34,107 nucleotides of DNA from CAYZXU01 sp964482535 (lineage in GTDB: Bacteria; Desulfobacterota; Desulfobacteria; Desulfobacterales; BuS5), in NCBI GenBank assembly GCA_964482535.1, contig CAYZXU010000014.1:1-34107 (forward strand). The letters are read 5' to 3'. Position numbers and translations under genes: made by a program. The notes beneath the pieces were generated by a model. The model worked only from the letters and a program-made list of their open reading frames with translations, was not told where the DNA came from and did no database searches. Below, in pieces: positions 23,661 through 31,581 of the stretch. Each line of letters opens with the position of its first letter. Position 1 is the first letter of the stretch.

Positions 23661-24149
23661 ATGGAAAGAATCGCAATATATCCAGGCTCTTTTGATCCTG
23701 TAACAAACGGGCATATTGATATGATTAAAAGGGGACTCAGACTTTTTGACAAGATTATAGTTGCAATACTTTGCAATACAAAAAAAGAGAACCTGTTTAC
23801 TGTTGAAGAACGCATCAGGATGCTTGAATGCAGTTTAGAAGAAATTCAGCTTAAAAATGTGCAAATTGATCATTTCGATGGTCTCGTTGTAAATTATGCA
23901 GCGAAAAGTAATGCACACGCCATCTTGCGCGGCATGAGGGCTGTATCTGATTTTGATTATGAATTCCAGATGGCCCTGATGAACCGGCGTTTAAACCGCG
24001 ATATACAGACTGTTTTTTTAATGTCCGGAATGCGCTGGATATTCACCAGTTCTTCTACCATTAAAGAAGCGGCGCGTTTTGGCGGAGATATAAGCGGTAT
24101 GGTGCCAAAAAATGTTGAAGAAAAACTAAAGGAAAAATTCGGTTTATAA
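23661..24149 (+). CDS. coaD: Phosphopantetheine adenylyltransferase
   Basis: Transfers AMP from ATP to 4'-phosphopantetheine, the penultimate step of coenzyme A synthesis. The ATG at 23661 gives MERIAIYPGSFDPVTNGHID, aligning with known CoaD starts; the longer frame from TTG at 23643 adds only six residues and has no support. GGGAG at 23645-23649 serves as ribosome-binding site. 162 residues, the usual length. The nucleotidyltransferase T-x-G-H motif (TNGH), LRGMRAVSDFDYE and the SSSTIKEAARFGGD segment are conserved. Last gene of the plus-strand lpxC-to-coaD run; 49 bases later the assembly gap begins. Confidence 0.96.
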   Translation: MERIAIYPGSFDPVTNGHIDMIKRGLRLFDKIIVAILCNTKKENLFTVEERIRMLECSLEEIQLKNVQIDHFDGLVVNYAAKSNAHAILRGMRAVSDFDYEFQMALMNRRLNRDIQTVFLMSGMRWIFTSSSTIKEAARFGGDISGMVPKNVEEKLKEKFGL

Positions 24150-24152
24150 GGA

Positions 24153-24181
24153 TTGATGGTCTCGTAAAAAGTCGAGATCAA
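24153..24181 (+). repeat. Imperfect hairpin after coaD, possible dispersed repeat edge
   Basis: TTGATGGTCTCG and CGAGATCAA can pair with a small bulge around TAAAAAGT. No T tract follows, so it is a poor terminator. It lies 18 bases before the run of N and may be the edge of a repeat that broke the assembly. Confidence 0.4.
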
Positions 24182-24198
24182 TTGGACAGTAGATTATG

Positions 24199-24208
24199 NN
24201 NNNNNNNN
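24199..24208. other. Assembly gap (10 N)
   Basis: Ten N bases join two contigs. The true distance and content between coaD and mtaB are unknown, so the convergent arrangement here rests on scaffolding. Confidence 0.98.
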
Positions 24209-24240
24209 CGAACCCTCTGGGCTTCTGTTCCCAAAAAATT

Positions 24241-25506
24241 TTAAAAAGGCAGTCCCTGCATCATGAAAAATCTGTCGGTTTTTTTATAAATATTCACATC
24301 TATAATTTTATTTTTTAATTGATCTTCACCTTCAATTAAAACCGGAATATAATTTGACGTCATTCCCTTAAGAAGACCTGTAGGAGTATGCCGTTTGGCT
24401 TCAATTAGAACTTGTGCCTTTTTCCCTATGGCTTTTTCAAAGAATTTCTCTTTTTTCTCCATGCCTAAATCCCGAATTTTTTTACATCTGTCCTTAATAA
24501 TAGACTCTTTTACCTTGTCGGGATAATCAAAGGCCTTTGTTCCTTTTCTCGGAGAAAAGGGAAATACATGCAGGTATGTTACAGGCAATTCTCTTATTAT
24601 AGAACAAGTATTTTCAAATGCATCATCGGTCTCTCCGGGAAAGCCTATCAAAACATCAACACCTATTGCAGCATCAGGCAGAATCTTATTTATTTTCAAA
24701 ATTAGATCTTTAAAAAAAGAAGAAGTATATGGTCTGTGCATCCTTTTTAAAACAGTATCACATCCACTTTGCAAAGGAAGATGAAAATGACGGCAAAAAG
24801 TCTTTGAGTCAGCAACAAGTTTTATAATATCGTCGGAGAGTTCACACGGTTCTATTGAGCTTAACCTGACACGGTTAATCGGTTTTAATTCATCTATAGC
24901 TTTCAGAAGATCAATTAAAGCTGTTTTAGGCAAAAGATCTTTTCCATAACGGCCAAGATGAATACCTGTTAAAACCACCTCGTGGCAGCCCTTTTTTTTT
25001 AAGTTCTTAATATTTTCTATAACCTGGTTAAAAGGCATACTGCGGCTGGTTCCCCTTGCATAAGGGACTATGCAGTATGTACAAAACGCATCACAACCGT
25101 CCTGTATTTTTAAAAATGGCCTTGTTCTGCTGCCGGCAGCCACAAGAATACTTTTATTACTGCATATCTTGCGATTAAGTATCAGCTCGGGAATCCTGTG
25201 TTTTTCAGAATTTTCGATAACCTCATGTACGCCCTTTATTTTCCTGATTTCATCAGGTTCTGTCTGGGCATAACAACCGGTTATAATAATATGCGCATCA
25301 GGACAGGTCCTTATCAACTGCCTTATTGCCTGCCTTGACTGCATGGATGCCCTGCCTGTAACTGTGCAGGTATTTATTATACAAAAATCGGCTTTGCTAC
25401 CGGCTCCAATCTGAAGCATACCCGCTTCTTTCAAATTATCTGCAATAAGTTCCGATTCACACTGGTTTACCTTGCAGCCAAGTGTTTTAAAAACAAATTT
25501 TTTCAC
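24241..25506 (-). CDS. mtaB: tRNA ms2t6A37 methylthiotransferase MtaB
   Basis: Radical-SAM enzyme that adds a methylthio group to t6A at position 37 of tRNAs reading ANN codons. 421 residues. N-terminal domain binds one 4Fe-4S cluster through Cys11 (TLGCKVNQCES), Cys47 (INTCTVTGRA) and Cys78 (TGCYAQ). The radical-SAM motif is DGCDAFCTYCIVPYARG with Cys138, Cys142 and Cys145. A TRAM-like domain closes the protein. The TLGCKVNQ start and VTGRA separate it from MiaB and RimO. The start is GTG at 25504-25506, overlapping the mnmA stop as GTGA, a clear sign of coupled translation. Two tRNA-modification enzymes thus sit back to back. Confidence 0.94.
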   Translation of the reverse strand: MKKFVFKTLGCKVNQCESELIADNLKEAGMLQIGAGSKADFCIINTCTVTGRASMQSRQAIRQLIRTCPDAHIIITGCYAQTEPDEIRKIKGVHEVIENSEKHRIPELILNRKICSNKSILVAAGSRTRPFLKIQDGCDAFCTYCIVPYARGTSRSMPFNQVIENIKNLKKKGCHEVVLTGIHLGRYGKDLLPKTALIDLLKAIDELKPINRVRLSSIEPCELSDDIIKLVADSKTFCRHFHLPLQSGCDTVLKRMHRPYTSSFFKDLILKINKILPDAAIGVDVLIGFPGETDDAFENTCSIIRELPVTYLHVFPFSPRKGTKAFDYPDKVKESIIKDRCKKIRDLGMEKKEKFFEKAIGKKAQVLIEAKRHTPTGLLKGMTSNYIPVLIEGEDQLKNKIIDVNIYKKTDRFFMMQGLPF

Positions 25507-26579
25507 GTTTTTTCTTCATGTCTCGTAATCCATCCTCCGCCTAAAACCTTATCACCATCATAAAAAACAGCGCACTGCCCTGGAGTTATTGCAGACTGGG
25601 GCTCTTCAAATTTTATAACGGCAGTATTTCCTCTTCCTGGAAATACTGTAGACAAAACCATCCTGTGACGGTATCTCAAGCGGGTATGAACTTTTAAAGG
25701 AGTATTCGGTTTCCTGTTAATCCAGTTAATGCCGGCCACTGTACAATGAGTACCCAGCAGGCTTTTTTTATTTCCAACAATTAGAGATTTTTTGTGGACG
25801 TTTATACTCAAAACATAATAGGCCTCTTTTGCAGGACAATTTATGCCGCGCCTCTGACCTATGGTAAACAGGTGCAGTCCATTATGCCTGCCTATAATAT
25901 TTCCTGCACAATCTTCAATAAATCCCTGCTCAGGTCTAAAACCAGGCTGTTTCTCCATGAACTTCGCATAGGAACCTTCCGGGATAAAGCATACATCCTG
26001 ACTCTCTTTTCCTGAAATTGGACTGAGCCCATTTTCTTCGGAGATCTTTATTACCTGTGATTTTGTAAAATCTCCCAGGGGAAATTTCACCCTTTCAAGC
26101 TGTTTTTGTTTCACCATGGCAAGGAAATATGTCTGTTCTTTTTTTAAATCAACTCCCCTAAGAAGCTCATACTGATTCATGCTGTTTTTTGATATTCTTG
26201 CATAATGGCCGGTGGCAAGGCATGAAGCTCCAATTTTTTTAACATAATCTAAAACTGTTCCAAATTTAATATACTGATTACAGACAACACAAGGATTAGG
26301 AGTTAACCCTGCCTGGTAATTTTTAACAAAATAATCAACAACTTTTTTCTTGAATTGATTCCGGCAGTCAACTGTATCAACAGCAATGCCAAGCTGGCTG
26401 GAAATATAAGAGGCTTTTTTTTCGGCAAGATCTTTAAATGTTAAGCCAAAGCAATCAGTCTGCTCATATCCTGTAAAAAAATGAACGCCTGTAACTTCAT
26501 AACCCTGTTTTTTTAAAAGATATGCAGTGACAAGGGAATCTATCCCCCCGCTGACTGCAACTGCGATTAGACTTTTCAT
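25503..26579 (-). CDS. mnmA: tRNA-specific 2-thiouridylase MnmA
   Basis: Adenylates and then thiolates U34 of tRNAs for Lys, Glu and Gln. 358 residues. The PP-loop AVSGGIDSLV (8-17), the NPCVVCNQYIKF segment with catalytic Cys100 and the second catalytic Cys197 in SGKESQDVCFIPEG are all present; GHYARI and the IGQRRG segment also fit. The start overlaps the stop of the ferredoxin gene (ATGA) and the stop overlaps the GTG of mtaB, so it is the middle of a tightly coupled set. A ferredoxin next to a thiolase suggests a link to sulfur or electron supply, which is inference. Confidence 0.95.
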   Translation of the reverse strand: MKSLIAVAVSGGIDSLVTAYLLKKQGYEVTGVHFFTGYEQTDCFGLTFKDLAEKKASYISSQLGIAVDTVDCRNQFKKKVVDYFVKNYQAGLTPNPCVVCNQYIKFGTVLDYVKKIGASCLATGHYARISKNSMNQYELLRGVDLKKEQTYFLAMVKQKQLERVKFPLGDFTKSQVIKISEENGLSPISGKESQDVCFIPEGSYAKFMEKQPGFRPEQGFIEDCAGNIIGRHNGLHLFTIGQRRGINCPAKEAYYVLSINVHKKSLIVGNKKSLLGTHCTVAGINWINRKPNTPLKVHTRLRYRHRMVLSTVFPGRGNTAVIKFEEPQSAITPGQCAVFYDGDKVLGGGWITRHEEKT

Positions 26580-27010
26580 TCAAAAAATATATTATTTGTG
26601 GGACATATTTCCATTGCCCTTGTGGGGCATGCAGGCACGCAAAGTTCACACACACTGCATTTTTTCTGGTCAAAAACAACCAGCATCTCGGGACGCTGAA
26701 TGTATAAAGCTCCAGTGGGACAGACGGCTGTACAGGCTCCACAATGGGTGCATTTATCTGTATTTCGTTTTACTTCCTGGTCTGCATTTTGAACAGATAC
26801 ACCCTGATCCTTAAGATATTGCACACCTTCCTTGAATTGTTTTTTACTTCCCGTCAACTCAAGGACTAAAACCCCTTCTTTCCTTGGGAGTACAGTGGCA
26901 TTCAGTATGTTAAATGTAAGACCAAAATCCCTGACAAGATAACATACAACCGGTTTTTGCACTTCGGTTTGAGGAAAACGCAAAATCAGTATCTTTGAAT
27001 ACAATTTCAA
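26576..27010 (-). CDS. NIL-domain 4Fe-4S ferredoxin
   Basis: A 144-residue cytoplasmic protein in two parts. Residues about 1-75 form a NIL domain (an ACT-like fold known from the C-terminus of methionine transporter ATPases), with LRFPQTEVQKPVVCYLVRDF and GVLVLEL strands. Residues about 80-144 carry two 4Fe-4S sites: Cys87, 90, 93 and 97 (CTHCGACTAVCP) and Cys118, 121, 124 and 128 (CSVCELCVPACP). NIL-ferredoxins of this layout occur in anaerobes and methanogens, where some are linked to sulfur assimilation or homocysteine formation. The gene starts nine bases after the upstream small gene and overlaps mnmA by four, so electron or sulfur delivery to the tRNA enzymes is a reasonable guess but not shown. 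Confidence 0.88.
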   Translation of the reverse strand: MKLYSKILILRFPQTEVQKPVVCYLVRDFGLTFNILNATVLPRKEGVLVLELTGSKKQFKEGVQYLKDQGVSVQNADQEVKRNTDKCTHCGACTAVCPTGALYIQRPEMLVVFDQKKCSVCELCVPACPTRAMEICPTNNIFFE

Positions 27011-27019
27011 ACCTCCAGA

Positions 27020-27235
27020 TTATTTTACAGCATCTTTTTTTTCAACAACAGTTTCAGACTGTTTTACAACATCATGCTTTGTTACAATATCATGCTTTGT
27101 TACAACATCATACACCGTGTTGTAAACATTTATAAATATTTCGCTAAAACCGGAAGGTGAAATCCTTCCTGCCTCAATATATTTAACAACTATCTCTTTG
27201 GCTGTTCTTAAAATCTGTTCATCAATAGAAGCCAT
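27020..27235 (-). CDS. Small helical protein of unknown function, repeat-bearing tail
   Basis: The ATG at 27235 is preferred over one 48 bases upstream because GGGAG lies just before it. The 71-residue product begins MASIDEQILRTAKEI and contains an amphipathic helix pair (IVVKYIEAGRISPSGFSEIF) that faintly recalls the N-terminal oligomerisation region of MucR/Ros proteins; no zinc finger is present. The tail (about 37-71) is built from VVTKHD-type repeats encoded by 18-base tandem units and is Lys/Glu/Asp rich. It heads the small gene, ferredoxin, mnmA, mtaB unit. Conserved hypothetical in related bacteria from memory; function not assigned. Confidence 0.7.
   Translation of the reverse strand: MASIDEQILRTAKEIVVKYIEAGRISPSGFSEIFINVYNTVYDVVTKHDIVTKHDVVKQSETVVEKKDAVK
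27063..27116 (-). repeat. 18-base tandem repeat, three units
   Basis: Units 27063-27080, 27081-27098 and 27099-27116 share GTTACAAYATCATGCTTT on the plus strand with a few changes; the third has diverged at its end. In frame, they encode six-residue repeats in the tail of the small protein. Confidence 0.85.
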
Positions 27236-27292
27236 ATAAAACTCTCCCATATCAATTTGAGCTAACCCTAACCTACTAAACATTTGTGCTTT

Positions 27293-27340
27293 TTAACAAA
27301 AAAAATAGCCGGCTGAATTCAGTAATTTTGAAACAGCCGG
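27293..27340 (-). terminator. Intrinsic terminator of the etfB-etfA unit
   Basis: On the minus strand a perfect 8-base-pair GC-rich stem (GCCGGCTG with CAGCCGGC, 18-base loop) is followed by TATTTTTTTTGTT. It lies 30 bases after the etfA stop and separates that unit from the small-protein operon. Confidence 0.82.
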
Positions 27341-27369
27341 CCATTAAGATGCTTTAACAAAAAATCTGA

Positions 27370-28338
27370 TCAACCATTAATCGCATCAGTCAATTCAGGA
27401 ATAAAATCAAGCACATCAGCAATAATACCTACATCTGCAACCTGAAGAATAGGAGCCTTTGCATTCTTGTTTATAGCAACAATAAATGGCGCTCCCTTGA
27501 TGCCGCCAAGATGCTGGAATGAACCACTTATACCCAAAGCCATATAAACTTTTGGTTTTACTGTCTGGCCTGATGTTCCAACCTGACGGGATTTTTCCAT
27601 CCACTTTGCATCAACAATAGGTCTGGAGCATGAAACATCAGCGCCCATAGCCTTTGCAAGATCCTGAGCTATTTCAATATTATCTTCATCTTCTATTCCA
27701 CGACCAACTGAAACAAGAACCTCTGATTTTGTAATATCAACATCACCGGCTTCAGCCTCAACGACTTCTACAAAACATCTTTTTGTGGAAAGATCTCCTG
27801 CTTCAGAGGATTTATCAACGACCTGACCGCCTGCTGCTTTGCTTTCATCCATCTGATTTACACCTGGACGGACAGTAACAACAGCGCCTGCTGAGGCATC
27901 ACAAAGCACATGAGTGCTTGCCATACCGCTGTATTCCTGACGGGAAATCTTGATATTGTCCCCATCCATACCTTCAAATTCTACACAATCGGCGACAAAT
28001 GCTGCATCCATTTTGATTGAAAGACCAGCGCCAAGATCCATTCCAAAGGTATCATGACACATTAAAAGTATGCTCCCCCTGGGGATAATATTTACCAATG
28101 CTTTTCTAACAACTTCAGCATTGGGATATGCAAGGGCGTCATTATCAATCTTAATTACTTCTTTGTATGATGCTGCCATTTCATTGCAGATCTTATCAAG
28201 ATCAGAGCCGGAACCTGTAACCACTGCTGTTACCGATGCCTCTGAATCAATCTTTTGGGCGGCTACAATTAGCTCCAGGGCTGAATCGTCAGCAACGCCA
28301 TCCTTGTACACTATATATGCAAAAATCTGTCGGGCCAT
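27370..28338 (-). CDS. etfA: Electron transfer flavoprotein, alpha subunit
   Basis: FAD-binding subunit of ETF, which accepts electrons from acyl-CoA dehydrogenases. 322 residues. The C-terminal FAD domain is intact: VSVGRGIEDEDNIE, SRPIVDAKWMEKSRQVGTSG, KPKVYMALGISGSFQHLGG and the final VGIIADVLDFIPEL. A strong AGGAGG lies before the ATG inside the end of etfB, and the start codon overlaps the etfB stop (TAATG). No N-terminal ferredoxin extension is present, unlike some bifurcating ETF alpha subunits. Neighbouring ETF:quinone oxidoreductase points to a role in beta-oxidation rather than bifurcation. Confidence 0.95.
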   Translation of the reverse strand: MARQIFAYIVYKDGVADDSALELIVAAQKIDSEASVTAVVTGSGSDLDKICNEMAASYKEVIKIDNDALAYPNAEVVRKALVNIIPRGSILLMCHDTFGMDLGAGLSIKMDAAFVADCVEFEGMDGDNIKISRQEYSGMASTHVLCDASAGAVVTVRPGVNQMDESKAAGGQVVDKSSEAGDLSTKRCFVEVVEAEAGDVDITKSEVLVSVGRGIEDEDNIEIAQDLAKAMGADVSCSRPIVDAKWMEKSRQVGTSGQTVKPKVYMALGISGSFQHLGGIKGAPFIVAINKNAKAPILQVADVGIIADVLDFIPELTDAING

Positions 28339-29129
28339 TATTTTAATCCTCCTTTGGCTTTCAAGAGTTCAATAAGTTTTTCACAAATCTCTTCGGTGCT
28401 TCCTTCAAGAATTTCAGCTCCTTCACCAAGTTCGGGAACAAAATAATCTACTCTTTTTACTTTTGCTCCTGCCACACCGACAGCATCAGCGGAAAGACCT
28501 AAATCACCGGCGCCATGAACAGGAATCTCAACAGATGCAACCTTTCTGATACCACGAATTCCAACATATCTCGGCTCATTAATACCGGTCTGTATGGAGA
28601 GTACACATGGAAGATCCATTTCGTTCATTTCCTGATTTCCACCTTCAATTTCACGACCAACCTTGATCTTTGCATCATCAATTATTTCAAGTTTGTTAAC
28701 AAGAGAAGCATAAGGCACATCCAGCATTGCCGCCAGCATACCGCCAACCTGAGCAGCGCCGCCATCTGCCTGGGCTCCGGTAAGGATCAAATCATATTTC
28801 CCATTTTCAACTTCTGCTTTCAGAATTGTTGCAAGACCCTTTCCGTCTGAACCTTCAAAGGCATCATCAGAAATAAGAATACCATTGTCTGCGCCCATGG
28901 CCATTTCTCTTCTGATAACTTCTTCAGATTCCTTGTCGCCTATGGAAACAACAGTTACACTTCCGCCGACATTATCACGAATCTGAATTGCTTCTTCAAC
29001 TGCATAATTATCCCATTCATTTACGGAATAGACAAGGTCGCCGCGTTCAATATCAGTTCCACTGCTGTTGACCTCAATCTCATTTTCAGAGGTATCAGGA
29101 ACCCTCTTCACACATACCAAAATCTCCAT
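28338..29129 (-). CDS. etfB: Electron transfer flavoprotein, beta subunit
   Basis: Partner of EtfA, forming the heterodimer that carries electrons to the membrane. 263 residues, normal size. MEILVCVKRVPDTSE is the family start; VNEWDNYAVEEAIQI, VVSIGDKESEEVIRREMAMGAD and LTGAQADGGAAQVGGMLAAML are conserved nucleotide-fold segments. GGGAGGA lies eight bases before the ATG. It sits 108 bases after the oxidoreductase gene and overlaps etfA by one base. Whether the second nucleotide site holds AMP or FAD cannot be decided by eye. Confidence 0.95.
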   Translation of the reverse strand: MEILVCVKRVPDTSENEIEVNSSGTDIERGDLVYSVNEWDNYAVEEAIQIRDNVGGSVTVVSIGDKESEEVIRREMAMGADNGILISDDAFEGSDGKGLATILKAEVENGKYDLILTGAQADGGAAQVGGMLAAMLDVPYASLVNKLEIIDDAKIKVGREIEGGNQEMNEMDLPCVLSIQTGINEPRYVGIRGIRKVASVEIPVHGAGDLGLSADAVGVAGAKVKRVDYFVPELGEGAEILEGSTEEICEKLIELLKAKGGLK

Positions 29130-29198
29130 GTTTATTTATCCTCCCGAATTAAAATTTTTTAAAACTTTACTTAGGAACGGGGACGAAATAACTTCTCC

Positions 29199-29233
29199 GC
29201 CAACCGTAAACCGTTAACTGTCAACCGTAAACC
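29199..29233 (-). repeat. Degenerate heptanucleotide array
   Basis: On the minus strand five successive 7-base units read GGTTTAC, GGTTGAC, AGTTAAC, GGTTTAC and GGTTGGC, directly after the oxidoreductase stop. The 18 bases at 29223-29240 (TAAGGGCGGTTTACGGTT on the minus strand) also occur exactly at 34047-34064 on the plus strand. The TAA in this shared stretch is the oxidoreductase stop codon. Confidence 0.85.
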
Positions 29234-29237
29234 GCCC

Positions 29238-31316
29238 TTAATCTACTATTATATGCTGCTCAACAAGCTCAACAAGATCAAGCGCTTCCATCTCTCCTTC
29301 AAGCCCTGCAACCTTAATTGCATCTTCTATATTAACAAGACAAAACGGACATGCTGTTACAATAACATTTGCGCCTGCTTCCTTTGCCATTTCAACCCTT
29401 AACACGCCCATTCTCTGTTCTTCTTCAGGCTCATAAAAAAGCATTAATCCACCACCACCGCAGCAAAAAGATCGATCACGACTCTTGACCATTTCAACCC
29501 TCTGTAAGCCCGGGATAGCATCAAGCACCTCTCTCGGCGGCTCATAAACGCTGTTATGTCGTCCCAAATAACACGGATCATGATAAGTGTAAACTTTATT
29601 TTTGTCTTCTATATTCTTTAAACGAATCTTCCCTGACTTTATTTTCTTGTCCAAAAGCTGGCTGATATGTTCAATGGGCGGAAGTTCGTCGTCATTATAA
29701 TCATTTTTTATTACATTATATGCATGGGGATCTGCGGTAACAATACTTGAAGCTCCCGACTCCATTATTGCTTCAGTATTCCGTTCCTTAAGATCCTGGA
29801 AAAGCATCTCTTCACCGAATCTTCTTACTTCATTACCTGCATCTTTTTCCGCTTTACCGAGAATTCCGAAATCAACTCCTGAAGCCGCAAGAACCTTTGC
29901 TGTTGATTTTCCTATATCCTGCATTCTGTCGTCATAACAGGTTATGCTGTCAAGAAAATAAAGTGTTTCAGCAGTCTTGCCTTTTTCAAGGATTTTAACT
30001 TTACACTCCTTGGCAAACTCTTTATCCTTTGCCCAGTCAGCTCGTTTTTTCTCCATCTTGCCCCATGGATTTCCACGTTTTTCAAGGGCGCTGAGGGGTT
30101 TTTGAAGTGACTGGGGAACCATTCCTTCGTCAACCATGCCCCTTCTCATATCAACGATCTTGTCAATATATTCAATCCCAAGGGGACATTCCTGTTCACA
30201 TGCACCGCATGTTGTACAAGACCATATTTCATCTTCTGTGTATATATCTCCTATCAGCGCTTCACTCTCTAAAGGTTTGTCTGTCAAGGGATAATTTTTA
30301 AACATCTTGTCCCTGCCCTTAATTGTAATAAATCTCGGGGACAAGGGTCTACCAACAGCATTGGCCGGGCACTGATCTGAACATCTTCCGCAATCTGCAC
30401 ATGTATAAAAATCAAGTAGCTGCTTCCATGTAAAATCTTCCAGTTTCTTTACACCAAAAGACTCAAGATCATCAAGCTGATCATCACTGACCCCGTATTT
30501 TACAGGTTTAATATTTCCCTTCTTTAATCTCATGAAAAATACGTTAAACACAGAAGTAATAACATGAAAATGTTTACCAAGAGGTAAAAAACACAAGAAA
30601 AAGAAAAAAGTTACATCATGGACATAATAGGAAATAGAATGAAGAATCTGAAGAACATTGATGGATGTTCCAAGCAAAAGTTTTTTGAAAATCCAGGCTA
30701 ATGTTAAAGGAGCCATAAATTCCGCATGCAGCCCCTCCTGGATATTTGCGGCAGCGATGCTTGCCTCAAAAAGACTCTCTGATATCATGAGGGTTGAGAT
30801 AATACCAAGAACAAATACTGCCTCTGCCGTATGGTCATGACCGTACTTTGCAGGAACAGCGTATCTTGCAGGCTTAAAGATACCCCTTCTGATTGCTGCG
30901 ATAATACATGCAATTAAAACAACGGTGGCTGCATAATCCTTAAAAAAATTATATACATGCCCGATTACACCCCCAAATCCGGGCACAACAAAACCGTCAT
31001 AAAAACCTATTACTACCAGGGATGTTGACCGGACAGAGAGAATTAAAAAACCAAAAAAGATCAAAATATGAAGAACCCCTGCAAGCATATATCTCGGCTG
31101 CCTGTACTGAAAAAGCCATATTTTAATCAACTGTTTAATGCGATCAGGAATATTATCCAGACGGCTGTCAGGGGCTGCATTTAAAAGCGGTATCAGCCTT
31201 TTCCACATAATATAGATAAAAGCACCGATTCCTATAATTGGAATCAATACAGAAAAAATTACCGTGGGCAATCCTAAAAAAACGCCCTTGGCCGGAGCTA
31301 TCAAAGATGCATCCAT
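29238..31316 (-). CDS. Membrane FeS oxidoreductase, probable ETF:menaquinone oxidoreductase (EMO type)
   Basis: A 692-residue fusion of a membrane cytochrome-b-like domain and a heterodisulfide-reductase-D-like domain. Residues about 12-260 hold about six membrane segments with candidate haem ligands such as His83, His226, His233 and His249. Two 4Fe-4S sites follow: Cys306, 309, 312, 316 and Cys367, 370, 373, 377. Two CCG domains come next. The first (about 450-510) keeps Cys460 but its paired cysteines are replaced by KDAGNE. The second is intact (Cys582, Cys618-619, Cys656, Cys659). Proteins of this type next to etfBA transfer electrons from ETF to menaquinone in fatty-acid-degrading anaerobes. 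AAGG precedes the ATG. A diverged 146-base palindromic element ends 20 bases upstream. Confidence 0.9.
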   Translation of the reverse strand: MDASLIAPAKGVFLGLPTVIFSVLIPIIGIGAFIYIMWKRLIPLLNAAPDSRLDNIPDRIKQLIKIWLFQYRQPRYMLAGVLHILIFFGFLILSVRSTSLVVIGFYDGFVVPGFGGVIGHVYNFFKDYAATVVLIACIIAAIRRGIFKPARYAVPAKYGHDHTAEAVFVLGIISTLMISESLFEASIAAANIQEGLHAEFMAPLTLAWIFKKLLLGTSINVLQILHSISYYVHDVTFFFFLCFLPLGKHFHVITSVFNVFFMRLKKGNIKPVKYGVSDDQLDDLESFGVKKLEDFTWKQLLDFYTCADCGRCSDQCPANAVGRPLSPRFITIKGRDKMFKNYPLTDKPLESEALIGDIYTEDEIWSCTTCGACEQECPLGIEYIDKIVDMRRGMVDEGMVPQSLQKPLSALEKRGNPWGKMEKKRADWAKDKEFAKECKVKILEKGKTAETLYFLDSITCYDDRMQDIGKSTAKVLAASGVDFGILGKAEKDAGNEVRRFGEEMLFQDLKERNTEAIMESGASSIVTADPHAYNVIKNDYNDDELPPIEHISQLLDKKIKSGKIRLKNIEDKNKVYTYHDPCYLGRHNSVYEPPREVLDAIPGLQRVEMVKSRDRSFCCGGGGLMLFYEPEEEQRMGVLRVEMAKEAGANVIVTACPFCLVNIEDAIKVAGLEGEMEALDLVELVEQHIIVD

Positions 31317-31336
31317 TTTACCTTATTTCTCCCTTC

Positions 31337-31482
31337 GAAACCTCACAAAACGTCCAGTTTCATCCAATTTAAAGTGACATGCTCAAATAAAAATCATCAA
31401 AATACTCTCAATATCTTCCTTGAATATTAAGATATTCACCTTTCTTAAAACCGAACGAAATTAAACACGTTTTAACGGTCTC
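31337..31482 (-). repeat. Palindromic dispersed element, diverged copy C
   Basis: About 146 bases. The best match to copies A and B is CCTTTCTT, CCGAACGAAATTAAACA and AATACTCTCAATAT. The ends remain roughly inverted (GAGACCGTTAAAACG, and GAAACCTCACAAAACG read inward from the other side), and the centre keeps a TTGAG loop with a 6-base-pair stem. Most of the interior has drifted, so this is an old or fast-evolving relative. In the shared orientation it ends 20 bases before the oxidoreductase start codon. The rest of the 265-base gap up to aat holds nothing I recognise. Confidence 0.65.
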
Positions 31483-31581
31483 TCTTAATAAAGATTATGT
31501 TAATATAAAATTTTCCGTTTACTAAACAACAGCGTAAATCCACATTCATCTATCATTCAGGCATTAGATTGTCAAGACAAA

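Noticed and set aside
31569..31580. TTGTC-AA-GACAA palindrome after aat
   Set aside because: Short with a 2-base centre and no T tract; not supportable as a terminator or operator.
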